From Phoenix dactylifera (Eukaryota; Streptophyta; Magnoliopsida; Arecales; Arecaceae), in the NCBI RefSeq assembly GCF_009389715.1, contig NW_024067695.1, positions 186,001-250,000 on the forward strand: a DNA stretch of 64,000 nucleotides. The letters run 5' to 3'. The notes under the pieces were generated by a model, which did not search any database, was not told the DNA's origin, and worked only from the letters and a program-made list of their open reading frames with translations. Within the stretch, counting starts at the first letter, position 1, and each line of letters starts with the position of its first letter. This document shows positions 27,976-38,753 of the stretch, one piece after another. The position numbers and the translations under genes were made by a program.

Positions 27976-28063
27976 ACCCACCAACGGACACATTGTCAGG
28001 CTGCGCAGAGTGTGCAGAACGGGCAGAAAAAGCTCTCTAACGGCTAGTTTCCGTGGGGGTTGG

Positions 28064-28071
28064 TTTAAATA
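28064..28071 (+). promoter_or_regulatory. TATA-like box of the Sirevirus 5' LTR
   Basis: TTTAAATA in GGTTTAAATAGCC lies directly downstream of the palindrome array. The matching site in the 3' LTR is near 37911-37918. Transcription would start near 28095. No better TATA was seen in the LTR. Confidence 0.5.
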
Positions 28072-28866
28072 GCCACAGAAGACTGTAGCAAGGCAGAGAA
28101 GAACCATTCCACTCCAACTAATCAAGCATTCAAGCTCTGCAACGTGTTCTTCAACGAAAAAGAGGAAGATCTGCATTTACTGCATCCACCTACATCTTCC
28201 CAGCAATTAAAGCCTTCTCCTCCTGCATTCAAGTCGACTACTCACTCAAGAGGAGACCAGAAGTTTAAGAAGCCATTCCTCTTCTCCAACCTAAAAGCGT
28301 TTGAGGCTTCTTAACTTCATTTATTGTTCATATTGTCTTTTATCTGCTTTTGAGAAGCTGTATTTTTCTGTTTCTTCTTTTTATTTACACATTGTATTTG
28401 CTTGGTTCAATCGGGGGATTGAATCAAGGGGATTGAGGTTGGTTGGTGAGCCGAGTGTAAAACCAACGTGTGTAAGGGTTCGATTGTGATCCCGAGAAAA
28501 CAATCGGGGTGGTTTTAGTCGGTGAGCCTGGGAAAACCGACCGAGTTCGTTGTGAGCTCGTAAAACAACAAGTTTGGTTGTGAGCTTGGAAAACAACCGG
28601 CTGTAATCCAAGGGGGGTTATAGTGAATTCCCAAGTGAGACTTGGGGAGTGGACGTAGGAGCAAGGGTTAGCTCCGAACCACTATAAAATTTGGTGTTTG
28701 TGATTGCGTGTCTCTATTCTTCTTCCTTTCATATCACTCACAGCACATAGTAATTAATTAAATAACTTACACTAGTTTTAATTACTTATCCACATCGTTT
28801 TAAATACCCAAATTATTTTAAAACCCAATTCACCCCCCCTCTTGGGTTGTCTATCTGGGCAACAAG

Positions 28867-28879
28867 TGGTATCAGAGCC
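28867..28879 (+). other. primer-binding site (initiator Met-tRNA)
   Basis: TGGTATCAGAGCC begins two bases after the 5' LTR and is the usual Copia minus-strand primer site, complementary to the 3' end of initiator methionine tRNA. Confidence 0.95.
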
Positions 28880-28912
28880 TAAACTCTTCCACCCAAGAGT
28901 TAAAAGATCAAA

Positions 28913-30694
28913 ATGACAACCCCATTTGGATCTTCCTACATTGAGGGTCAGTCCACCCAAAGACCCCCTTTCTTTAATGGATCCGACTACTCATACTGGA
29001 AGGCTAGGATGAGAATATTCATCCAAGCCGAAGACTATGAGATGTGGACCATTGTAGTAAATGGCCCATACATCCCATCCACATATGTAGAGGGTATCAC
29101 GGTACCCAAATTAGAAAAGGATTGGGATGAACATGACATGAGAAAGGCACAACTAAATTCTAAAGCTATGAATGTGTTTTACTGTGCCTTAGACAGAAAT
29201 GAATTCAATAGGGTCTCTACTTGCAACTCTGCAAAAGAGATCTGGGATAGACTTGAAGTGACCCATGAGGGCACAAATCAAGTTAAAGAATCCAAAATTA
29301 ATATATTGGTTCATAAGTATGAACTATTTAAAATAGATTCTAATGAGACAATCACTAGCATGTTCACTAGGTTTACTGACATTGTCAATGGCCTAAAAAG
29401 CCTTGGCAAGAACTATACTAACAGTGAGCTTGTCAGGAAAATCCTTCGGTGTCTACCAAGGTCGTGGGAAGCTAAAGTGACGGCAATCCAAGAAGCCAAG
29501 GACTTGAACAAATTACCACTCGAGGAGCTTCTTGGATCCTTAATGACGCACGAGCTAACCATGAAGCAACACAACGAGGAAGAGTTCTCCCACAAGAAAA
29601 AGGTAATAGCTCTGAAATCTACTTCATCTAACAAGGAATTATCTTGCAGTAGCAGCAGTGAAGGAGAAGAACATGAGGAAGATGATGGTGAGGCACTTCT
29701 TGTGCGCAAGTTCAAAAAATTCATCAACCACAAGAAGGCTTATCATCAAAGGAGAGGCCCCTCAAATTCCTACCGCAAGGACAAAGGTAAGGAAAGGGAA
29801 AATGAGGGGATTGGGTGCTATGAGTGCAAAAAGCCGGGACACATCAGAGCTGAGTGTCCCTTACTAAAGAAGGGCAGCAAGTACAAGAAGAAGAAAGCCC
29901 TTGTCACCACCCTATCGGACTCCGACACATCATCTTCATCATCGGATGAAGAACAAGAAGAGAAGGCCAATTTCTGCTTCATGGCCAATGAAAATGAGGT
30001 AACTTCCGAAACACAGCTTGATTTTACATTTGATGAACTTTATGATGCTTTTAATGAATTAATGATAGAATATAAGGCAATAAATCTTAAGAATAAAGAA
30101 CTAAAAATAACTAATCAATCATACCTACATAAATACGATAAATTAGTTAAGGATAAGGATTTAATCACTAAAGAAAATATAGAACTTAAGACAAGCAACC
30201 AGCTTTTAACTCAAAAGACTAATACCTTAACTAAAGATAATGAAAAACTAACTAAGGAATTTTCAGAATTTAAAAACCATAAACAAATCTTAAACAAGGA
30301 TCTAACAAACAAACTAAATGATCTAAAAATAGAAAATCAAACACTAACTAAAGAACTTAACAAATATAAATCCTTAGTTGAAAAATTTACATATAGTTCT
30401 GAAAAGTTAAATATGATACTCAATAGTCAACGAGCGGTATTTAATAAAGCGGGTTTAGGATATAAACCAAAAAATAAACAAAAACTTCTTAGTAACTTCT
30501 TTGTTAAAGCTGGGGAAACTAAAACTAAGAAAATAACCTGCTTTTGTTGTGGAACTATAGGTTATAAAGCAAATGTGTGTAACTTTAGGAAAGGTAAATC
30601 AAGAAGAAAAATTAAAAGGGTATGGGTTCCAAAAGGAACCAACTTGACTAACCATGAAGGACCCAAGAAAACTTGGGTACCTAAGTTGACATGA
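28913..30694 (+). CDS. Sirevirus gag polyprotein
   Basis: This open frame of 593 aa starts at ATG 28913, 34 nt after the primer site, and ends at TGA 30692. The N-terminal half has the Copia gag (UBN2-type) fold signatures (YSYWKARMRIFIQ, MFTRFTDIVNGLKSLG). A CCHC knuckle follows (CYECKKPGHIRAEC, CX2CX4HX4C). The C-terminal third is a Lys/Asn-rich coiled coil, and a second, imperfect knuckle (CFCCGTIGYKANVC, Tyr replacing His) lies near the end. The protein would form the virus-like particle that packages element RNA. The frame is intact, unlike pol. The long coiled-coil gag is a Sirevirus trait. Confidence 0.93.
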   Translation: MTTPFGSSYIEGQSTQRPPFFNGSDYSYWKARMRIFIQAEDYEMWTIVVNGPYIPSTYVEGITVPKLEKDWDEHDMRKAQLNSKAMNVFYCALDRNEFNRVSTCNSAKEIWDRLEVTHEGTNQVKESKINILVHKYELFKIDSNETITSMFTRFTDIVNGLKSLGKNYTNSELVRKILRCLPRSWEAKVTAIQEAKDLNKLPLEELLGSLMTHELTMKQHNEEEFSHKKKVIALKSTSSNKELSCSSSSEGEEHEEDDGEALLVRKFKKFINHKKAYHQRRGPSNSYRKDKGKERENEGIGCYECKKPGHIRAECPLLKKGSKYKKKKALVTTLSDSDTSSSSSDEEQEEKANFCFMANENEVTSETQLDFTFDELYDAFNELMIEYKAINLKNKELKITNQSYLHKYDKLVKDKDLITKENIELKTSNQLLTQKTNTLTKDNEKLTKEFSEFKNHKQILNKDLTNKLNDLKIENQTLTKELNKYKSLVEKFTYSSEKLNMILNSQRAVFNKAGLGYKPKNKQKLLSNFFVKAGETKTKKITCFCCGTIGYKANVCNFRKGKSRRKIKRVWVPKGTNLTNHEGPKKTWVPKLT

Positions 30695-30707
30695 TTTGCT
30701 TGTGTAG

Positions 30708-33700
30708 GAGTGTCTTGCAGCCAAGGTCAACAAAAACTGCTGGTATTTGGATAGTGGCTGCTCAAGGTACATGACGGGTGATAAGGATCAATTTTTCACC
30801 CTTGAAGCGAAGAAGGAAGGTGCTGTGACTTTTGGAGACAACAACCAAGGTCACATCATTGGTATTGGTAAAGTTCAAATCACCCCTTCAACTTTTATAG
30901 ATAATGTTAGATATGTTGATGGTCTTAAGCATAACTTGTTAAGCATTAGTCAATTATGTGACAAAGGATATGATGTTATGTTTAAACCATCACTATGCAT
31001 TATAACAAACCCTAATGACAATAGTTTAGTTTTTAAAGGGATTAGACGTGGAAATGTATATGTTGTTGACCTAGAAGATCTTGCAAAACATAACCAATGT
31101 TTAGTTGTTAATGAAACTAAAGATAATGATGCCAGTTGGTTATGGCACCGTAAGTTAGGTCATGCAAGCATGGACACAATAACTAAACTAGTTAAAAGAG
31201 ATTCCGTGATAGGTTTGCCAAAATTAAAATTTGAAAAGAACAAAATATGTGAAGCATGTCAATTTGGCAAACAATCTAGGAACTCATTTAAATCCATAAA
31301 ATGTGTCTCTACCTCTAGGCCTCTAGAATTATTACACATGGACCTATTCGGACCAACTAGAACAACAAGCCTAGGTGGAAATAAATATGGTCTAGTTATT
31401 GTAGATGATTACTCTAGGTACACATGGGTCATGTTCCTAGCACATAAGGATCAAGCATTTTCTGTTTTTAAGAAGTTCCATAAGGAAGTAACAAATGCTA
31501 GAGAGTCTTCAGTCATAGCCATTAGAAGTGACCATGGAACTGAATTCGAAAATCAGTCATTTGAGGAATTTTGTAGTAAAAAGGGGATAACCCATAATTT
31601 TTCTGCACCTAGGACACCACAACAAAATGGAGTTGTGGAAAGGAAAAATAGGACTCTAGAGGAAATGGCTAGAACTATGTTATGTGAAAGTAACCTCCCT
31701 AAGTACTTTTGGGGAGAAGCCATTAATACTTCTTGCCATATATTAAATAGAGTTTTATTAAGACCCATCATAAAGAAAACACCTTATGAACTTTGGAAAA
31801 ACAGAAAACCAAAGGTTAATTACTTTCATGTTTTTGGATGTAGGTGTTTTGTTCATAATAATGGGAAAGATAATCTAGGTAAATTTGACTCTAAATCGGA
31901 TGAAGGAATATTCTTAGGTTACTCTACAACTAGTAAAGCCTATAGAGTCTTTAATAAAAGAACCTTAGTTATAGAAGAATCTATACATGTTGTATTTGAT
32001 GACTCTAGTGACATCTCCTCTAGTAAGAAAGTTAATTTTGATGATGATGTTGAAATTCTTGAAGAAAAGATAGATGAGATGGCATTACAAGATGATAATC
32101 AAAAGTTGAGTGAAGGAGCATCATCAAGCCAAGAGGCTATTGTAGATCATGGGCTAACTAAAGCTTGGAGGTATGCTCACGGGCATCCTAAGGAACTAAT
32201 TCTAGATGATCCATCTCAACCGGTTAGGACTAGAGCATCCCTTAGAAATTTAAATAACCATCTAGCTTTTGTCTCACACTTTGAGCCCAAACACATAGAA
32301 GAGGCCGAAAATGATGTAAATTGGATAAATGCAATGCAAGAAGAATTAAACCAATTTACTAGAAACAAGGTATGGAATCTAATAGAGAGACCTTCTGAAT
32401 ATCCTATTATAGGCACGAAATGGATTTATAAAAATAAACTTGATGAAAATGGAATTGTTATAAGGAATAAGGCTAGACTAGTAGCAAAGGGTTATAATCA
32501 AGAAGAAGGTATAGATTTTGATGAAACCTTTGCTCCTGTAGCTAGACTTGAGGCTATTAGACTATTATTAGCATATGCATGCTCTAAGGACTTCAAACTT
32601 TTTCAAATGGATGTAAAAAGTGCATTTTTAAATGGGTATATTAATGAGGAGGTATATGTAGAATAACCTCCTGGTTTTGAAAATCATCAATACCCTAATC
32701 ATGTATATAAACTGAACAAAGCACTTTATGGTTTAAAACAAGCACCTAGAGCATGGTATGAGAGACTTAGCAAATTCCTATTAGAACATGAATTCTCTAG
32801 GGGAAATGTAGATACAACCCTATTTCTGAAAAAGCAAAACAAAGATATGTTATTAGTACAGATTTATGTTGATGATATCATTTTCGGTGCTACTAACAAT
32901 CGCCTCTGCGAAGAATTTGCTGATTTGATGCAGAGTAAGTTTGAGATGAGCATGAGGGAGAGCTGAACTACTTCCTCGGGCTTCAAATCAAACAGTCTGA
33001 AGGAGGCATCTTCATCAATCAAGCCAAGTATATCAAGGAGATGCTCAAGAAGTTTGATATGGAGGGAAACAAGTCAATCAGCACCCCCATGAGCTCATCA
33101 TGCAAATTAGATCAAGATGAATCAGGTAAATCTGTAGATCAAAAACTTTATAGAGGTATGATAGGATCCTTATTGTATCTTACTGCAAGTAGACCTGATA
33201 TTATGTTTAGTGTTTGCATGTGTGCTAGATATCAGGCTAATCCTAAAGAATCACATCTAGCTGCAGTTAAGAGAATTTTTAAATACTTAATAGGAACTAA
33301 GAACATAGGGCTATGGTACTCTAAAGAATCTAGCCTAAACTTAATAGGATACACAGATTCAGACTTCACTGGATGTAAGCTTGATAGAAAAAGTACCAGT
33401 GGGTCGTGTCAATTTCTAGGAGAAAATCTTATCTCATGGTTTAGCAAGAAACAAAACTCGGTTGCATTATCTACTGCTGAAACTGAATATGTTACAGCCG
33501 GGAGTTGTTGTGCTCAAATCTTGTGGATTAAACAACAATTAGAAGATTATGGCATTAAACAAGATAAAATTCCCATTAATTGTGATAATACAAGTGCCAT
33601 TAATCTAACTAAAAATCCAATTCAACATTCAAGAACTAAACACATTGAGATAAGACATCACTTCATAAGAGATCATGTATTGAATGGTGATGTGACACTC

Positions 33701-33808
33701 CAATTTGTTTGTACTGATAATCAATTAGCAGACATTTTTACAAAATCCCTAAGTGAAGAGAGGTTTAGTGTGCTTAGGAGGGGATTAGGAGTGATTGATC
33801 CATCCTAG
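30708..33808 (+). pseudogene. Sirevirus pol (PR-INT-RT-RNase H), broken
   Basis: Pol lies in the +1 frame relative to gag and is open from 30708. Protease shows the active-site [12 protein letters not shown]. Integrase has the HHCC finger (HRKLGHA...CEACQFGK) and D,D,E catalytic region ([26 protein letters not shown]). RT begins near 32400, with [12 protein letters not shown] and [14 protein letters not shown] at 32664-32666 interrupts RT, and a single-base loss near 32955 shifts the frame. After it the sequence continues in another frame from about 32960 to 33808 with RNase H (DSDFTGCKLDRKSTSG, TKHIEIRHHFIRD). The RT active-site YVDD box lies between the two lesions (near 32868). This copy should not make a full polymerase. 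Confidence 0.93.
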
Positions 33809-33998
33809 TGGTGGTTTCCACTAGATTCATTGATTTTGATGACTAGATTGTGGTTAAAATAGAGTTTCTTTTCAATAATCATCAAATCAGATCATACTTT
33901 AGTGTTTTTCCCTCATTTGGCACGATTATAGCATGATTTTTAGGTGCGTGCCAAGGTTAGAGACGACTCAAGTAAGTTTCAGAGTCGGCTCCTAAGGG

Positions 33999-34175
33999 AG
34001 AGTCGACTCGCGCATTTGCGGGAGTCGACTCGCAAAGATGGCAGCAGAGGGGGAGTCGACTCGCATATAGTCGGGAGTCGACTCGAAGTCTACAGGCGCA
34101 TAAGGAGAGTCGACTCGCGCATATTCTGGAGTCGACTCGAGGTCGAGTCGACTCGCGACTCAGTGGAGTCGACTT
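33999..34175 (+). repeat. internal palindrome cluster (GGAGTCGACTCG), inverted relative to the LTR array
   Basis: Eight copies of AGTCGACT occur in 180 bp between pol and the env-like ORF. Here the typical 12-mer is GGAGTCGACTCG, the reverse complement of the LTR form CGAGTCGACTCC. Open frames through the cluster are repeat by-products. Confidence 0.88.
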
Positions 34176-34422
34176 GCAGTCGGGATCCGACTTTTTAACC
34201 CTAGATTTGTCGTTTCGAAAATACTTTTCTCTCAAGCCGCCACTGTTCAAAAGCCCTAGAGCCGACTCCTAGGTCGTCCCCGATCGTCTCCAACCCCTTT
34301 TCCGTCGATCTTTCACCGGTTCTTAGGTTTTTCATCCCTTCCTAGGTCGCCCCCGGTCGGTCCCAAGCCTCCTCCGTCGACCTTTCTCCGTCCTTTAGGT
34401 TTTTCATTCCGTCTAGGTCATA

Positions 34423-35976
34423 ATGCCGCGTAAGACCGTTGTCCGGAAGAGGTCCCGACCCAAGGCCGGTCCCGAGCGGCGCTCCAAGGTGCGGCACGAT
34501 CCCGCGAGGCAACCACCTCCGGCTCGTTCCCCGCCTAGGGCGGTTCCCGCGAGGCCATTGGCCGGGAAGGCCGTCACCACCGGGAGATATGTCGATTTCG
34601 ACTATCTCTCCCGAGAAGGGTTCACCATAGGTGATAGGCTTAGGGCACAGGGATTAGAGTACTTCCTCACTTTAGATCTCCCCACTTACCCTGGCCTTGT
34701 TAGAGAGTTCTATGGTACCGTCCATCGGGAAGATGGGGGTATCGAGGGCACAGTAGCCGGTGTCCCTCTGTTTGTTACGGAGGATCTTATTGCCCACATC
34801 CTCCACCTTCCATTAGTAGGGGTGGCTCCCACACACCCTGAGGACAGGGTTGAGGCCCTTACGGCCGTTCTAGGGCATCCACCCCAGTCACCTCTAGACG
34901 AGGTTTCTGCTAGCTCACTTCCGATTGAGGTGAGAATCCTTTTGAGTATACTGTCTAGGTCCATCTTCCCTAAGACAGGGAGATTTGATTTTGTAAATGA
35001 GAGAGACCTAGCTCTTATGTTTTATATTCTTCAGGACACCCCGATCAACTTCCCCAAACTCATCTATAGGTATATGTGTGAGCCCCTAGATAGACCTAGG
35101 CTCACCCTCCCATACGGCATGATATTCACCCTTCTGTTTAGGGAGTACGAGATTCCCATTCCTGAGGGGGAGCCCTTTTGCGCATTGCGATGGACTGATC
35201 GCATGCGTGCAGGGACCCTACACAGGATGGGGTTTCGGAAGAGAGAGGGGATCTGGGTTAGAAAGTCGTCCCTCACCTCACAGACCACCAGACCTTCCCC
35301 CAGTCCTGAGCCCGATTCAGACTACCCAGACCTTCCAGACCATCCAGATCTTCCATCCACTCCTGCTCCTACCACCTCCGCCGGACCCTCCTCCTCAGCT
35401 CCACCCACTCAGCCTATGGAGGTCCGGATCTCGTCTGAGCAGCTCCGGGAGCTGCGGTAGGAGATAGTCCGAGATCTGCTCCAGGAGCTCCGGGGTGCGG
35501 TGCCTACTCCCTCTCCTGCGCCCACATCTTCCGCATTGGTCCCTTCCCTGACAGCCGTGACAGACATGACGGCTGAGGTGCGGCAAGAGATATACAACAT
35601 GAGGACCTTGATACAGGCCCAGTTCCACAGCATGAGTGAGGTCACGAGCACCACTCGACAGATGCGGGATGACATCGGCCGTGACATGTCCACCACCACC
35701 GCAGGGGCCGAGCGCTTGTCGAATGTGCTCATCGACAAGCTGGACGGACTGCAGAAGTCAGTACTCGAGCTGGATACGACACAGAGCAGGGCCATCCAGG
35801 CCATCATTCGCCAGCTAGAGAACGTGACCAATGCGGTCCAATCACTCGTGGAGCGCATGCCTCGAGGAGATACATCCTCGAGAGGAGGAGCCACATCCTC
35901 GAGAGGAGGAGCCACATCCTCGAGAGGAGGAGATACATCCTCGAGAGGAGGACCTACATCCTCGAGGAGACCGTAG
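34423..35976 (+). pseudogene. Sirevirus env-like/ORF3 protein, one in-frame stop
   Basis: An ATG at 34423 opens a frame of 345 codons ending at TAG 35458-35460. The same frame then continues for 171 more codons to TAG 35974-35976. The N terminus is basic (MPRKTVVRKRSRPK). Residues about 45-290 form a folded-looking domain (DYLSREGFTIGDRLRAQGLE, LYTYP-like LDLPTYPGLVREFYG, GVPLFVTEDLIAHILHLP) that resembles the putative plant transposon protein family. A Pro/Ser/Thr linker follows, then after the stop a predicted coiled coil (VRQEIYNMRTLIQAQF...) and five near-perfect 18-bp repeats encoding RGG(A/D/P)TSS. No clear signal peptide or transmembrane helix is visible, so an envelope role is only a label. 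Position between pol and the 3' LTR is as in SIRE1-type elements. Confidence 0.82.
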
Positions 35977-36146
35977 CTACTTTTTGTATTTTGCTTTGAC
36001 ATATATTGCTTTACGTTACTTATTGTATTCTGAAATGTACTTACATACAAATTAATACAATGAGTAGCCGCATTTTTCTTCAATAATGTGCCTTTTGATC
36101 TATGTTTGATTATGTGTTCTGTTTACCTTCTTTTTGATATGATGAC

Positions 36147-36731
36147 AAAAAGGGGGAGAAATATGTAAAAGGAAGAAAAATATGCATAAAATATGTAAAA
36201 GGAATCAATGGAAATCAATAAAAAGATAAACTTTTAAAACACACAAATTTGTTCTAAGTGGATTCGGTACCCCGAGGCTCATAATCTCTCTTTTGGGGCT
36301 CCTAATGGAGTAATCTCCAGAATCTATTCAAGGGATATTCGGAGATTAGCTGAATCCTACTCAAGAACAAATTGATAGATTTTCCCTCTAAAAACCAAAA
36401 TTTCAGTTCAAAAACTTCAAAGCATTAAAAAGAAAATTCAAAGAATCAAAACAAAGTAGAATGCATATCTTGAGGGGGAGAATCTGAATTTTAATCAAGC
36501 AAAATCATTAATGACATATAAGCCAAACAATTGATTGTATAATATGAAGGCTTATATAATTCCAAATGAAAGGGGGAGCTTTAACTCCGAAATTTATTGT
36601 TTCACTCCTTTCAAGCTTGGATAAATTGAATTACCAGACATTTGAATTCATTTATGGATTTTATTTCATTGTTTATTATGCAATTCACTTTACATATACT
36701 CAGTGTTTTGTCATCATCAAAAAGGGGGAGA
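36147..36731 (+). other. multiple polypurine tracts before the 3' LTR
   Basis: Four GGGGGAG tracts occur: AAAAAGGGGGAGAA (36147-36160), GAGGGGGAGAA (36472-36482), AAAGGGGGAGC (36569-36579) and CAAAAAGGGGGAGA (about 36718-36731). The last abuts the 3' LTR and is the functional plus-strand primer candidate. Repeated tracts of this kind are a Sirevirus trait. The remainder of 35977-36732 is non-coding. Confidence 0.88.
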
Positions 36732-36732
36732 T

Positions 36733-38715
36733 TGTGGAGTGATTGATTAAAACCCTATTTGATTTTGATGAGATCAAAGCAATTGAGTATATTTCTTGTT
36801 TACTAATGAATTCAATTAAGTGTTTCAGTGAAAATCTTGTCTAAGTGTCTCAAGACTTGGTTCATAATTTTTGGATAAGTTAAGAAGACAGCTTGAACCA
36901 AAGTCTGAGACTCGAGTCGACTCCAGAGTATCACGAGTCGACTCCAAGCGTATCAAGTTCACTGGCACGGGCTCGAGTCGACTCCAGATCTGTACGAGTC
37001 GACTCCGACTGAGAACAGACAGAAGAACAGAAAGCTTCAACTCAGAACCTGTCAACGAGTCGACTCCCAAAGTGCGCGAGTCGACTCCGATGTTCACCGA
37101 GTCGACTCCAGGATAGTAAGAGTCGACTCCAAGAGGAACACAAAGAAAAAGTCAGAGAGCAGTTTTCGGGTCTGAGATTCGAGTCGACTCCAGTGAAACG
37201 CGAGTCGACTCCGATGGATGGCAAGTCGACTCCAAAGAAGGTGAGAGTCGACTCTCAGAGGAACACAAGAAAAAGTCAGAGAGCAATTTTCGGACTCTAA
37301 GATTCGAGTCGACTCTCGCAATATGCGAGTCGACTCCAAGACTCCGCGACCATCAACAGACAGAAGACCAAGTTACTGCCTCTGAGATTCGAGTCGACTC
37401 CCAGACAGCTCGAGTCGACTCCAAGACAGCTTCACATCAAAAAGGCAGAAGACCAAGTTTCGAAAACTGAGAGCCGAGTCGACTCCGAGGAAGTTCGAGT
37501 CGACTCCAAGACTGGACGAGCCAAAAGACAGAGAATCGGGAGTTCGGGCTCTGAGATTCGAGTCGACTCCCAGGACAGTCGAGTCGACTCGAGTGGATCA
37601 AATTCAAAATTGGATCCACGGACATCAGTGGATGAGCCGACTCCGAAATTGCTAAGTCAGCTCCAGAAGTTGGCGAGTCGACTCTAGGTCAAGACGAGTC
37701 GAATCCCAGTCGTGAAGGCAACTTTAATTCAAATCTGGAACAGTTGCCGAGTCGACTTCGGAAAAGCTTGAGTCGACTCCCGCTACAGCCGAGTCGACTC
37801 CTGATCGCGCGAGTCGACTCTAACCCACCAACGGACACATTGTCAGGCTGCGCAGAGTGTGCAGAACGGGCAGAAAAAGCTCTCTAACGGCTAGTTTCCG
37901 TGGGGGTTGGTTTAAATAGCCACAGAAGACTGTAGCAAGGCAGAGAAGAACCATTCCACTCCAACTAATCAAGCATTCAAGCTCTGCAACGTGTTCTTCA
38001 ACGAAAAAGAGGAAGATCTGCATTTACTGCATCCACCTACATCTTCCCAGCAATTAAAGCCTTCTCCTCCTGCATTCAAGTCGACTACTCACTCAAGAGG
38101 AGACCAGAAGTTTAAGAAGCCATTCCTCTTCTCCAACCTAAAAGCGTTTGAGGCTTCTTAACTTCATTTATTGTTCATATTGTCTTTTATCTGCTTTTGA
38201 GAAGATGTATTTTTCTGTTTTTTCTTTTTATTTACACATTGTATTTGCTTGGTTCAATCGGGGGATTGAATCAAGGGGATTGAGGTTGGTTGGTGAGCCG
38301 AGTGTAAAACCAACGTGTGTAAGGGTTCGATTGTGATCCCGAGAAAACAATCGGGGTGGTTCTAGTCGGTGAGCCTGGAAAAACCGACCGAGTTCGTTGT
38401 GAGCTCGTAAAACAACAAGTTTGGTTGTGAGCTTGGAAAACAACCGGCTGTAATCCAAGGGGGGTTATAGTGAATTCCCAAGTGAGACTTGGGGAGTGGA
38501 CGTAGGAGCAAGGGTTAGCTCCGAACCACTATAAAACTTGGTATTTGTGATTGCGTGTCTCTATTCTTCTTCCTTTCATATCACTCACAGCACATAGTAA
38601 TTAATTAAATAACTTACACTAGTTTTAATTACTTATCCACATCGTTTTAAATACCCAAATTATTTTAAAACCCAATTCACCCCCCCCCCCTCTTGGGTTG
38701 TCTATCTGGGCAACA
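36733..38715 (+). repeat. Sirevirus 3' LTR
   Basis: A 1983-bp copy of 26908-28864 with the same ends. It has one extra palindrome unit near 36920-36945 (AGAGTATCACGAGTCGACTCC) and three more C in the C-run near 38680. Several differences from the 5' LTR are C/T or G/A changes, some within the palindromes. Confidence 0.96.
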
Positions 38716-38720
38716 GTTTG
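38716..38720 (+). repeat. Sirevirus target-site duplication GTTTG, right
   Basis: It is identical to 26903-26907. Confidence 0.9.
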
Positions 38721-38753
38721 TGCAAGCGTGGCGACTCATATTTTCCCCCAACA
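38721..38753 (-). repeat. remaining edge of the solo LTR
   Basis: Read on the minus strand it starts TGTTGGGGGAAAATATGAG. It completes the LTR interrupted at 26907 by the Sirevirus. Confidence 0.58.

Larger units (their letters stand above)
26908..28864 (+). repeat. Sirevirus 5' LTR
   Basis: It starts TGTGGAGTGATTGATTAAAA and ends TCTATCTGGGCAACA, 1957 bp. The first half (27067-27975) is an array of GAGTCGACTC palindromes. A TATA-like TTTAAATAG follows at 28064, putting the array in U3. After it come conserved U5-like sequence and a C-run before TCTTGGGTTG. Confidence 0.96.
26908..38715 (+). mobile_element. Copia LTR retrotransposon, Sirevirus (SIRE) lineage, complete
   Basis: An 11.8-kb element with two LTRs of about 2 kb (TG...CA ends), a 5-bp duplication, a Met-tRNA primer site, gag, pol in the Copia order (protease, integrase, RT, RNase H) and an additional long ORF between pol and the 3' LTR. 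Large gag, the extra env-like ORF and several AAAGGGGGAG polypurine tracts before the 3' LTR are Sirevirus traits. The LTRs differ by roughly 15-20 substitutions plus a repeat-unit indel by eye (about 1%), so insertion was recent. Pol and the extra ORF are broken, so this copy should not be autonomous. It sits inside an older solo LTR. Confidence 0.97.

Noticed and set aside
28478-28493. GGGTTCGATTGTGATCC resembling a tRNA B box
   Set aside because: It lies inside the LTR, with no A box or cloverleaf around it.
33944-34198. Arg/Ser-rich frames over the internal palindrome cluster
   Set aside because: The residues come from repeated AGTCGACTC words; frames on both strands show the same pattern.
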